Source: Desulfocapsa sp.
GTDB lineage: Bacteria > Desulfobacterota > Desulfobulbia > Desulfobulbales > Desulfocapsaceae
Assembly (NCBI GenBank): GCA_024763035.1
Contig: JANTGG010000003.1
Coordinates: 20,574-84,573 of the forward strand
Length of the DNA: 64,000 nucleotides
Direction of reading: 5' to 3'
Part shown: positions 29,801-39,300 of the stretch, piece by piece
How positions within the stretch are numbered: the stretch's first letter is position 1
How the letters are laid out: the number at the start of each line of letters is the position of its first letter
Position numbers and translations under genes: made by a program
The notes under the pieces: generated by a model
Told to the model about the DNA's origin: nothing
Databases searched by the model: none
The model's input: the letters and a program-made list of their open reading frames with translations, nothing else

Positions 29801-32800
29801 GTATCAGCAGGCAGTGGAAGACGGTGACAATGTACTTGCAATAATTAAAGGTTCTGCCCTGAACAATGACGGTCACTCCATGGGACTGATGGCTCCCAAT
29901 CCCCATTCACAGGCGGATGTTGTCAGACAGGCGTACGCAAACTCAGGCGTCCATCCGGACAAGGTCTCCTATGTGGAGGCCCACGGCACCGCAACCCAGA
30001 TCGGTGATGCCATAGAGGTGAGGAGTCTCAGCCAGGTATTCAGCGATATTGAACCCCAGCAATGTGCCATCGGCTCGGTAAAAAGTAATATCGGTCATCT
30101 TCTTGCCGCATCCGGTATTGCCGGTCTGATAAAGGTCATTCTCAGCCTGCAGCACCGGCAGCTTGTCCCTTCTTTGCACTGCAGACAGGAAAAGAAATCC
30201 ATTAAGTTCGGGCAGACACCGTTTTTTGTCAACAAGACCCTGCAGCCCTGGACTCCACGGGTGGCAGGAGAACCGCTTATCGCCGGAATCAACTCCTTCG
30301 GCTTCGGTGGTACCAACTGTCATCTGATTGTTCAGGAAGCACCATTTACCGGGATTATAGAAGAAACCGAAGCACCGGAAGGGCAGGGGCCTGTCCTCAT
30401 CACCCTTTCCGCCCATCATCAGGATGCCCTTGACCAGAAGATCCAGTATCTGCTCAAGTACCTGACACAGAATCCCGGCAGTTCAATGCACGATGTCAGC
30501 TACACCCTCAATGCCAGGAAATCACATTTTCCTCAGCACAGATGGGCAATGATCACCGACTCAAGAACTGCTGCCATGGAACAGCTGCAGTCATTCAAGC
30601 GGGATGAATCCCCACAGACACTGCGACGCCGCAACATTTACTATGCTTCCCGTAAGAGGAAAACCGTCCTCAAAACGGTCTTTATGTTCAGCGGGCAGGG
30701 TGCTCAATATACCGCCATGGGCAAGGTACTGTATGAGAACGAGCCCATGTTCAAAGAGGCGGTTGATCTTTGTCAGGAGCTGATCGTCTCATATTTTGAC
30801 CATAATCTGGTGGACCTTATCTGCGGCGAACTGTCCCAGGAGGAATTAAACAAAACCGCCATCACCCAGCCGGTAACCTTTGTTATGGATCTTGCCCTTG
30901 CCATGTTCTGGCAGGGACTGGGGCTGAAACCGGCAGCAGTCATGGGACACAGTGTGGGCGAATATGTTGCTGCTGTCATTGCGGGCATCGTCTCCCTTGA
31001 AGATGCACTGAAGATGGTTGTTGTCCGCGGTCGCCTGATGGCACAACTCCCCGCAGGCGGCGGCATGGCAGCTGTTTTTGCCTCCGAAAAGAACGTTCAG
31101 GAAGTTCTCGCCGAAGGCTTCCAGCTCGACATTGCCGCCTATAACGGACCGGATAATATTGTTCTTTCCGGCAACCTGGAAATACTGGATAAGTGTCTTG
31201 ATACCCTGAAACTGCACGGAATCGACTCCTTTAAACTTCAGGTCTCCCACGCTTTTCATTCGGAAGCCGTTGATCCCATGATCGACCACTTCAGCAAGGT
31301 TATCGCCGGGATCACTTTCCAGGAGCCCATTATTCCGTTCGTCTCGAATCTCAGTGGAGAGCTGATCACAGGGGACAAGATCAACCGGGAATACTGGCTC
31401 GCCCATGTACGTCAGCCGGTGAACTTTGTAAAAGGAATGGAGACTTTATATGGAAACGGATACCGGGATTTTCTGGAAATCGGTGCCAGAGATCAGCTGG
31501 CAGTGCTTGCCTCAAAGATCATTCCCGATGACGCCAGAATCCGTTCCTCCCTGCCCAATCCACGGAAAAATTCAGACCAGTACACCCATCTTTTGGGAAT
31601 CCTCGGAGAGATGTACACCCTCGGATTTGTGCCCGACTGGCGGGATCATTACGAAGGAAAATCAAACAGCCGTCTGCTGCAGTTTCCCAACTACCCCTTT
31701 CAGAGACAGGTGCACTGGATCAGTCTTGATCAGGCGGTCTACCCCTTTGAAGAGATGATCAAACGGACCGGTCCGGACAGATTTTCACTGAACCTCGATA
31801 AAGAATCCCCTCTGCTGCAGGATAATCGCATCAACGACAATCCGGTTATGCCGGCAGCAGGTCAGTGTGAACTGCTGCTCTCCTGTTTTTCCAGAGCATA
31901 CGGCTATTCTGCCAACTGGATTCGCTCCATAGCTTTTACCGGTCCCTGGGTTTCCGGAAAACCTGTGGACGTCCTCTTCGAGAAAAAAGGTGAGGAAAAG
32001 AGTTTTCAGGTGGTCACCGGTAAAAAGAGACGGGCGTCTGATAAAGCACCCAGGGTTTTCACTTCCGGCACCCTGGGCGTACTGGAAGCAAATGTGAAAA
32101 ACCGGATAAATATTGAAAAAATCATCGCCCGCTGCCCACGCAGAGACGAACCGGGGATCCTCTACGACAACCTTCGCAAGCACGGACTGAACCATGGCAC
32201 CTACTTCCAGAACCTGAAGAAAGTCTACGGTGGTGACCAGGAAGCCATCGCCGAAATCAGTCTGAACGAAGCAACATCAGCCGATGCTGTCTGTGTTCTT
32301 CATCCCGGTATCCTTGATGCGGTGTTCCAGGCAGTGGGCAGCTGTGTATCCGGCGGTGGAGCCTTTCTTCCCCTTGCTGTGAATGATCTGATTATCTACA
32401 AACGACCAAGCCTCACCGGTTCTTTTGCCCACATTCGTCACGTTGATTCCCGAAGTGACGATCTCTTCAACTTTGATGTGGATATTGTCAATCAAAGCGG
32501 AAAGATATGTATTGAAATGAAAGGACTGAGCATGGTTCGCCTGAAGAAAGAACAGGAATCCCATGAATCCTTTTTCTTCAAGCTGGACTGGCAGATTCAC
32601 CAACCCGCCGACACCAAACCTGCCCCACTGGATGGCGCCTGGCTGATACTTGGAAACAGCAAAGATACAGGTAATGGACTACGGGAAAGTTTTCATGAAA
32701 AGGGGCTGGACGTCATCACCCCTGAGACATTTATTGAATCCTTTGATGAAGGTAAACTGGACGATTACCTGCAGCTGTTTGCCGCCCTGAAAAAAGAAGA

Positions 32801-34919
32801 CACGGAACTCACAGGTATTCTTCACTGTGGTGATTGCTCCCTGCCGGCTCACCACACGGAACCGGCAAACCTTGAGGAACTTTCCACACCGGTGCATACC
32901 CTCTTTGTACTCTTCCAGGCACTGCACGAAAGTTCCCTGCGCCACCTTGCATTCTACCGGCTCTCCCTGAACGCCCAGGTGGTTGAACCAGACGAAATAC
33001 TATCTGATATGTCACGGACCCTGGTTACCGGCTTCCTCCGCTCGGCAGCCAAAGAGATGGGTACCATGCAAATCAGAAATATCGATTTCTCCGCCGAGCA
33101 CTCAAAGGCAGTTATCGCCTCCCTGACCCTTGCCGAAATCAGCAGTGGAGGTCCTCTGGAGACAGCTTACCGGGCAGGGAAACGGTACATAAACACGCTG
33201 ATTCCATGGCAGCCGAAAAACAGCAGGGCAGACAAACTGGAATGTATCCCGGATCACATCTACTGGATTGTGGGCGGACTGCAGGGCGTGGGCGCAGAAT
33301 GTGCCATTCATCTGGTTGAAAGCGGTGTAACACGTCTTGCCATCAGTGGTCGCACACCGCTGCCTGCGCGTGAAGAGTTTGAGGCCTGCATAAGCGGAGA
33401 CGACAAGAAGCTTGCAGCGAAAGTGGAACTTATCCAGAACCTCGAAGCAGAAGGATGTGAAGTCCTTTACCAGAGCGGGGATGCCTCGGATTCGGACTCC
33501 ATGCTGGATCAATACGTGCAAATTAAACAAAAATGGGGAGCAGTGCATGGTGTTGTCCATTCCGCCCTGCATCTCGAGGATAGTCTTATCAGCCGGAAAA
33601 AATGGGAATCCTTTGTCCGGGTAATCGCACCGCGGGTGTGGGGTGCGATACTGCTTGACCGGCTCACCCGTCAGGAACCCCTGGAATTTTTTATGCTCTT
33701 TTCCTCCCTTGCCGGCATCACAGGCAATATCGGGCAGAGCGATTACACCGCATCCAACTGTTTTATGGATAATTTTGTCAAAACCGGTAATCGTCAGGGA
33801 CCGGGCAGGGGACGTTCCATGCAGTGGGGACAATGGTCTCTTGGCAAGCAGGCAAGTCCTGTTGTTCAGGACTTTATGAGCCGCAACAGCCTGCGTCCTA
33901 TCCATGTGGATGAGGGGATGCGTGCCTTTGACAGTCTGCTTGCAGAAGATATGCCGGAAGCACTGGCATTCGTTCCACACGCCACCGGTTCTCCCGTCGC
34001 CGCCGCCATGACCCTGAATGCCATCCGGGAAAAAACGGCAGGTGAAGAGCCTCCGGCAGCAACAGAACCGAAACAGCAAACAGAACGAGGAGTCGATCCC
34101 CCCGCTGAAAAACCTGTGTCAGGGGAAGGTAAAGCAAATCTGGAACAGTATCTTATTACCCTTGCTGCCAAAAAACTGGAACTTGAGCCGGAGGAATTTG
34201 AGCCGGATACGAACTTTCTGGAGCTTGGCGCAGATTCCATGATCGCCATTGCCCTGATCCGCCATATCGAAGAGACCCTGGAACTCGAACTCTACCCGAC
34301 GCTTCTCTTTGAATATCCTAGTATTACAGAGCTGTGCGAATATCTGCAGACACTGGTTCCCGATACATTCATGGTTTCTCTGCCCGATGACAGAACAAGC
34401 GAAGCCACTTCAGGGGGAGGATCTGTCCCCGAGATGGATCTCTCCACCTTTATCATCGAACTTGCCGCCGAAAAACTGGAACTTGATCCCGAAGATCTTG
34501 ATCCGGATGCCAATTTTCTGGAACTCGGTGCAGACTCCATGATTGCCATCGCCCTTATCCGCGATGTAGAGCAGACACTTGCTGTGGAGCTCTATCCAAC
34601 CCTGCTCTTTGAGTACCCCACCATCAATGAATTTGTCGGCTACCTGAAAGGAGTGGTGCCCGTCGAAAAACTTGAAAATATCACCTTCGACACAAAAAAG
34701 AGCAGTGAACAGGAGGAGGATACTGTAAAACCAGCCGGGATCGATCCTGAGCCCGAAGAGACTGAAGAAGATTTCAGCAATCTTTCCACCGATGTTGTCA
34801 TGCAGATGTTTCAGAAGCAGCAGGCATGGTTCCAGGAGCAGTTCAAGGTTCAACACGAGGAAATGGATAAACTGCGCCAGCTGATAGAGGAAAAGGTATC
34901 CAACGAAGAAAGCAGCTGA
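26829..34919 (+). CDS. FAAL-primed modular polyketide synthase: FAAL-ACP-KS-AT-DH(degenerate)-KR-ACP-ACP
   Basis: FAAL: FLQFTSGSTGNPKGVMLTHANL, WMPLYHDMGLIG; ACP: LGGTSIKAIEI; KS: DTACSSSLAAIHLACQ, VEAHGTATQIGD, KSNIGHLLAASG; AT: GHSVGEYVAA, HAFH; DH region LQDNRINDNPVMPAAG; KR: VGGLQGVGAE, FSSLAG, DYTASN; two C-terminal ACPs LGADSMIAIALIR. Start placed at ATG 26829. Confidence 0.96.
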   Translation: MSDNNPVSNTTGTPSLSAGDPLTFPPDAPETLRDVLETAASDNPEAGIVFIADNGSEREIGVDTLLTDALSILAGLQAQGLKAGDYLTLQLDDKYEFLQLFWACILGGIIPTPIAPTVSLDPSHKTFSKFLKIYTLLDCPVLVLDDISTDLETVLKRVVAKQEKKVNEPNTNKNHTIQIHSPETLRLDAAHAIPHDSLPEDLAFLQFTSGSTGNPKGVMLTHANLVANMYSILQGGEFTKKDSTISWMPLYHDMGLIGAHLAMLLGGCKTYQMRPFTFIKRPLLWLKKIAEHRITSTVSPNFGYKWVLEKVKDKQLEKLDLSCLRLIFNGAEPISVDVMNTFLEHLGALSKLDARAMFPVYGMAEASLAVTFPPPAELPVHLSISRSRLGIGDKIRFVDDSARDAVRIIDEGRPVPGVELRITGDDDTLLDEQYIGHIQIQGPNVTSGYFRNPKANKETFCDGWLRTGDLGFLHNGRLTVTGRSKDIIFVNGQNFYAHDLEEIVAHHPGIDSNGIAVVGYRDEDSDEERIVLFMTLAKGGAAGKAEDPLEAAKPLILEVGQEINEIFGFYPHFISLIKRHDIPKTSSGKIQRHILLANFHKGDFDKTTLYYLTLLAGPNRLHPPQGKEKKESKPAGKIADFLGHALSPTTKCEDMLRDIWSESLGIPSHRINRDHSFAELGGTSIKAIEIIGKLEDQLGFALPQHIFAKANTIAAIVEYIHEYQSDFSCASVVSNAERKAYQRSADSDIAIIGMSCRFPGAEDSEQFWQNLSGGVDSISEVPPERWDVRKHYSRGGSEKNKSCSKWGGFLDNIRLFDAGFFKIPPEEADHLDPQQRLFLEVAWETMSCGGYPNVTHNHTGVFVGASFIGYTEEFIRGGSKITIRPSTATGNLLNMIAARVSHFFDLKGPAISLDTACSSSLAAIHLACQSLRAGECDRALAGGISLNLNETPYIFFSEAGALSPDGVCRVFDEEANGFVPGEGVGAVLLKPYQQAVEDGDNVLAIIKGSALNNDGHSMGLMAPNPHSQADVVRQAYANSGVHPDKVSYVEAHGTATQIGDAIEVRSLSQVFSDIEPQQCAIGSVKSNIGHLLAASGIAGLIKVILSLQHRQLVPSLHCRQEKKSIKFGQTPFFVNKTLQPWTPRVAGEPLIAGINSFGFGGTNCHLIVQEAPFTGIIEETEAPEGQGPVLITLSAHHQDALDQKIQYLLKYLTQNPGSSMHDVSYTLNARKSHFPQHRWAMITDSRTAAMEQLQSFKRDESPQTLRRRNIYYASRKRKTVLKTVFMFSGQGAQYTAMGKVLYENEPMFKEAVDLCQELIVSYFDHNLVDLICGELSQEELNKTAITQPVTFVMDLALAMFWQGLGLKPAAVMGHSVGEYVAAVIAGIVSLEDALKMVVVRGRLMAQLPAGGGMAAVFASEKNVQEVLAEGFQLDIAAYNGPDNIVLSGNLEILDKCLDTLKLHGIDSFKLQVSHAFHSEAVDPMIDHFSKVIAGITFQEPIIPFVSNLSGELITGDKINREYWLAHVRQPVNFVKGMETLYGNGYRDFLEIGARDQLAVLASKIIPDDARIRSSLPNPRKNSDQYTHLLGILGEMYTLGFVPDWRDHYEGKSNSRLLQFPNYPFQRQVHWISLDQAVYPFEEMIKRTGPDRFSLNLDKESPLLQDNRINDNPVMPAAGQCELLLSCFSRAYGYSANWIRSIAFTGPWVSGKPVDVLFEKKGEEKSFQVVTGKKRRASDKAPRVFTSGTLGVLEANVKNRINIEKIIARCPRRDEPGILYDNLRKHGLNHGTYFQNLKKVYGGDQEAIAEISLNEATSADAVCVLHPGILDAVFQAVGSCVSGGGAFLPLAVNDLIIYKRPSLTGSFAHIRHVDSRSDDLFNFDVDIVNQSGKICIEMKGLSMVRLKKEQESHESFFFKLDWQIHQPADTKPAPLDGAWLILGNSKDTGNGLRESFHEKGLDVITPETFIESFDEGKLDDYLQLFAALKKEDTELTGILHCGDCSLPAHHTEPANLEELSTPVHTLFVLFQALHESSLRHLAFYRLSLNAQVVEPDEILSDMSRTLVTGFLRSAAKEMGTMQIRNIDFSAEHSKAVIASLTLAEISSGGPLETAYRAGKRYINTLIPWQPKNSRADKLECIPDHIYWIVGGLQGVGAECAIHLVESGVTRLAISGRTPLPAREEFEACISGDDKKLAAKVELIQNLEAEGCEVLYQSGDASDSDSMLDQYVQIKQKWGAVHGVVHSALHLEDSLISRKKWESFVRVIAPRVWGAILLDRLTRQEPLEFFMLFSSLAGITGNIGQSDYTASNCFMDNFVKTGNRQGPGRGRSMQWGQWSLGKQASPVVQDFMSRNSLRPIHVDEGMRAFDSLLAEDMPEALAFVPHATGSPVAAAMTLNAIREKTAGEEPPAATEPKQQTERGVDPPAEKPVSGEGKANLEQYLITLAAKKLELEPEEFEPDTNFLELGADSMIAIALIRHIEETLELELYPTLLFEYPSITELCEYLQTLVPDTFMVSLPDDRTSEATSGGGSVPEMDLSTFIIELAAEKLELDPEDLDPDANFLELGADSMIAIALIRDVEQTLAVELYPTLLFEYPTINEFVGYLKGVVPVEKLENITFDTKKSSEQEEDTVKPAGIDPEPEETEEDFSNLSTDVVMQMFQKQQAWFQEQFKVQHEEMDKLRQLIEEKVSNEESS

Positions 34920-34977
34920 TACCGGTGATACCCGGTAACCTATATAAACCACTCAAGGTGTTAACAAGGGGTTTTCA

Positions 34978-36249
34978 GTGAAAAGAAGATTGACAGGGCC
35001 CGAACGGGCACTCTGGCTGCGAGGGGTTATCTCCGCAAATATTGTCATGGCGGCAAAAGTTTCCGGCAACATAAGCGCCGAAGAGCTTCGTAAATGCTGG
35101 CCCGTCCTGATAAAAAAACACCCTCTGGCAGGAGTGCGCCTGCAGCTGGAAGAGCCGAATATCTTTTTTGTCTCGGAAGGAACAGCAGAGATTCCGGTTC
35201 GCGAACTGACCGGGGACAGTGAGGAGTGCTGGCAGAGAGAAATTCTCACCGAAATGGAGACTCCCTTTGACTACTCCTCCAATCTCCCTCTGCTTAAATC
35301 GCTTATTGTCCATCAGGGTGATTTCACCTACCTGATTGTCTGCGGACACCACACAATCTGTGACGGACTGGCCCTCTCCTTTCTCCTTCGCGACATACTC
35401 CTCTGTCTTTCCGGACAGGAGGAGAAGATTCAGGCAAGTCAGGGGATAGTCTTTGATAACAGCTCTCTTCCAGACACTATAACCATGCCTAGGTGGCTCC
35501 GGGCAGCTGTTGCTGCTGCAAATTTCGTCTGCGGAAAACTGCTGCCGCCCCTCAGCAACCCCAAAAAAGTGACCATGCCCGCCACCACACTGCTCTTCTG
35601 GGATATTGATAAAGAACAGTACGGTGCCCTTCGCAAGGCATGCAAGAAAAACAGGGTCGCCGAACATTCAGCCATCACCGCTCTTTTTCAGGCAGCCCAG
35701 TATCAGTTGCAGGGTGATTCCAACCCCATCCACAAACAGGTCTACACTCCTGTCAGTGTCCGTAACAAATTGAAAAAAAAGGCCACAAACGATTTTGCCA
35801 TGTACGCCTCGGATGCGGTTATCTCCTGTCCCCATGATCCGGATAAAGACTTCTGGGACAACTGCCGGGAAGTCCAGGCACGAATCAAGGAAAACATCAG
35901 CGACCAGAAGGTACTGGGGCAGATTCTGCTTGCCAGCGCAGTGCATCCCAACCTGCTTGACCGGATAATGGTGCCGCGGGTACACAGTACAAAACTCAAA
36001 TCCGGTTTTATCCTCTCCAATCTGGGTCGCCTGCCCCTGCAGAGAACCTACGGGGGTCTCACCCTGGAAGGATTCCGCGGTCCATTTGGCTATATCCCCC
36101 ACACGGAAAAATCCATAGCCATGGTTTCATTCAAAGGGCAGACATCCATCGTCATGGGCTATCGTACATCTGTTATTTCCACCGAAGAAATGATCCGTTT
36201 TAAAGAAAAAGCGGCTGAGCTTTTGCAAAAGTATACAGAAGAGCGGTAG
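34978..36249 (+). CDS. stand-alone condensation/PapA-like acyltransferase
   Basis: HHTICDG (HHxxxDG) active-site motif; LTGPERALWL N-terminus; KLKSGFILSNLGRL; no A or PCP domain. Confidence 0.85.
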   Translation: MKRRLTGPERALWLRGVISANIVMAAKVSGNISAEELRKCWPVLIKKHPLAGVRLQLEEPNIFFVSEGTAEIPVRELTGDSEECWQREILTEMETPFDYSSNLPLLKSLIVHQGDFTYLIVCGHHTICDGLALSFLLRDILLCLSGQEEKIQASQGIVFDNSSLPDTITMPRWLRAAVAAANFVCGKLLPPLSNPKKVTMPATTLLFWDIDKEQYGALRKACKKNRVAEHSAITALFQAAQYQLQGDSNPIHKQVYTPVSVRNKLKKKATNDFAMYASDAVISCPHDPDKDFWDNCREVQARIKENISDQKVLGQILLASAVHPNLLDRIMVPRVHSTKLKSGFILSNLGRLPLQRTYGGLTLEGFRGPFGYIPHTEKSIAMVSFKGQTSIVMGYRTSVISTEEMIRFKEKAAELLQKYTEER

Positions 36250-36393
36250 TATACAGAAATCCCTTTTTTAGTGCCTTACTCCTGAAAAGCTGTAATAAAA
36301 AACAAGAAAATAAATGACCTCAAACCTCGAATGGTAATGACAGCAACAAGGCACTTATGCCGGCTTACCGTTCATCACCGGTGTTAGGACATT

Positions 36394-39300
36394 ATGACAG
36401 CACACACCATTGGTACCGACACAGCAGCTATCAAATACGCACCCCTCACCTTCTCTCAACAGTCACTTTGGATGCTGGAGCAGGTGGGAGAGGGCAAATG
36501 CACATACAATGTTGGATGGGTACTGCACTTCAAGGGGGAACTCGACCTCTCTGTTCTGAACGACTCCTTCCACCACCTGATTACACGGCACTGCTCCCTG
36601 CGCACCGTTTTCTCGGCAGAAGGTGCCGAACCCATGCAGGTCATCCTGCCAACTATTCCCTTTCATATCCCCTCCCGTTCACTCCTCGACCTTCCCCGGG
36701 ACGAACAGAGAGAAGAAATTGAAAAAGCATTCGGCAGGGAAGTAAACACCCCCTTCGACCTGGCAAACGGTCCTCTGCTCCGCTGTACACTCCTGCATAC
36801 CGCCCCTGACGAACACTACCTGGTTATGGGAATCCACCATATTATAACCGATGGCTGGTCCATGGTGGTTCTTTTAAAAGAGCTTGCCCATATCTACCAG
36901 CACCTCAGTCAGGGAAAAGAACCGGAGCTGCCGGAACTGCCGCTCAGCTATGAGGAATACTCCGTACAGCAGGCAGCAGCATCCCCGGAGAGTGTTTCCC
37001 CGAAAGGTTTTGCGTACTGGCAGAAGCAGCTTGCTGCTCCCCTTGCCAAGGTGGAACTGCCCACAGACTTTCCCCGCACCACCCCTCTTGTGGAGCACGG
37101 CGGACGTTGTTTTTTCCAAATATCCGGGGAAACCGAGCAAAAGATCAAAGAGGCGTGCAAAAAAGAAAAAGTCACACCGTACATGTACCTCTTAACAGTC
37201 TTCAAGGTACTGCTCCACCGCTACACCGCCCAGAACGATCTGATGGTGGGAACGCCCGTTGCCAATCGTGGGCAGCGGGAACTCTTTAATATGTTCGGTT
37301 TTTTTGTCAATGTGCTGGTACTGCGCAGTGATTACGGCGGAGATATCAGCTTTTCCGAAGCACTGTCCCGCGAAAAAGAGACCGTTATCTCCGGAATGCG
37401 CCATATGGACGTGCCGTTGGGCAGTCTGGTGAAAAAGATTCAGCCTGCCCGCAGTTCAGGGTTTTCCCAGATCTTTCAGGTGATGTTTGTGATGCAGAAC
37501 GTGCCCATCCCGGAGTATTCATTCGGTGATGTGGTGATGACTCCCACCAACGTCAACTATCTGGATATCCCTGAATACGGTTGGATACACGCAGACACCG
37601 GCTGGTCGGAGTTTGATCTGACGCTGGAACTCAGCACTCACGACTCCGGTATGGTCGGTGCCTTTGAATACAACTCCACTCTCTTTAAACGCTCAAGCAT
37701 CGAAACACTGCAGCAACGTTTTAGCCTCCTGCTGGATTCCGTGCTTAACGACTCTTCCACAAAACTTTCCGCCCTTGACTTCCTGCTGCCCGAAGAAAAA
37801 ACCCTGCTCAAAGAGTGGAACAATACTGCGGTGGAGTTTGATACAAGAAAAACGATCATTGATCTCTTCGCTGAACAGGTGCAGCGCACTCCCGACGCAG
37901 TTGCCCTTGTCTTTGAAGGTGCGGAACTCAGCTATCGGGAGCTTGACCAGCAGTCCAACAGGCTTGCCAGGTATTTACGGGAAAATGGCGTCACCACAGA
38001 CATTCTGGTCGCCATCTGTCTGGAACGGTCTCTGGAGATGGTTATTTCCCTGCTTGCAGTGCTGAAAAGCGGCGGGGCGTATGTTCCCCTGGACGCCTCG
38101 TACCCCGAAGATCGACTGGCATATATGCTAAAAGACAGCAATGCCCCGGTCATCATCAGTTCCAGTCGTCTCCTTGCCAGACTGCCCGAACATACAGCTG
38201 TTGTTGTCGATGTGGATGCACCGCAGGAATGGCCCGCCGACATCTCCCCCCTGTCTCCTGCAGCAGAAACCACTCCCGACTCCCTCGCCTATGTGATCTA
38301 CACCTCCGGTTCCACCGGAAAACCCAAAGGGGTCATGATTTCCCGCCGGGCAATAAGCAATCACATGCATTGGATTATTACAGAGCATGTTATCTGCGAA
38401 CAGGACGCCGTTTTACAAAAAACCCCCTTCAGTTTTGATGCCTCGGTATGGGAATTTTATGCCACTCTGCTCACCGGCGGACGACTGGTTATCGCCAAAC
38501 CCGGTGGTCACCAGGATCCGGAATATATGTGTCGAACCATTCAGGAACAGGGTGTGAGCATCCTGCAGCTGGTCCCCTCCGTCCTTGGTCTGATGCTGGA
38601 GCAGCAGGCGTTTAAACAGTGCAGTTCCCTGCGCCGTGTTTTCTGCGGTGGTGAACCCTTAGCTGTAAAACTTGTGGAGAAATTTTACACACTGCTCGAA
38701 AACGCCCGCCTGATAAACCTCTACGGTCCCACAGAAGCCACCATTGATGCCACATCCAGCCTCTGCCTTCCGAACACCGGGCAGGTGAGCATCGGCAAGC
38801 CGGTGGCAAACTGCCAGGCGTACGTACTGGACGCCAATCGCTGTCTCCTGCCCGTGGGGGTGCCAGGAGAACTGTACCTTGCAGGAGCAGGACTTGCCCG
38901 CGGCTATCTGAACAAACCTGAATTAACTGAAGCCGCCTTTGTTGAAATACAACTGGACGGTCACGATTCCCCCATCCGTCTCTACAAAACCGGAGATCTT
39001 GTCTGCTGGCTTGAGGACGGAAACCTGCAGTATATCGGACGCAGCGATCACCAGATCAAGCTGCGCGGCTTCCGCATAGAACTGGGTGAGATCGAAGATG
39101 CCATCACCGCCTCCGCACTGGTACAGGAAAATGTGGTTGTGGTGGATGGGGAGGGCAGCAGCAGGCGTCTGGTCGCCTATATCCGCACAAATGAAAGAGA
39201 ACCTGTTGCCGACAGGATTCAGGAAATACTGCACAGAAGCCTGCCCGATTATATGGTTCCAGATATCATCGTCGAACTCGAATCCATGCCCCACAGTGCC

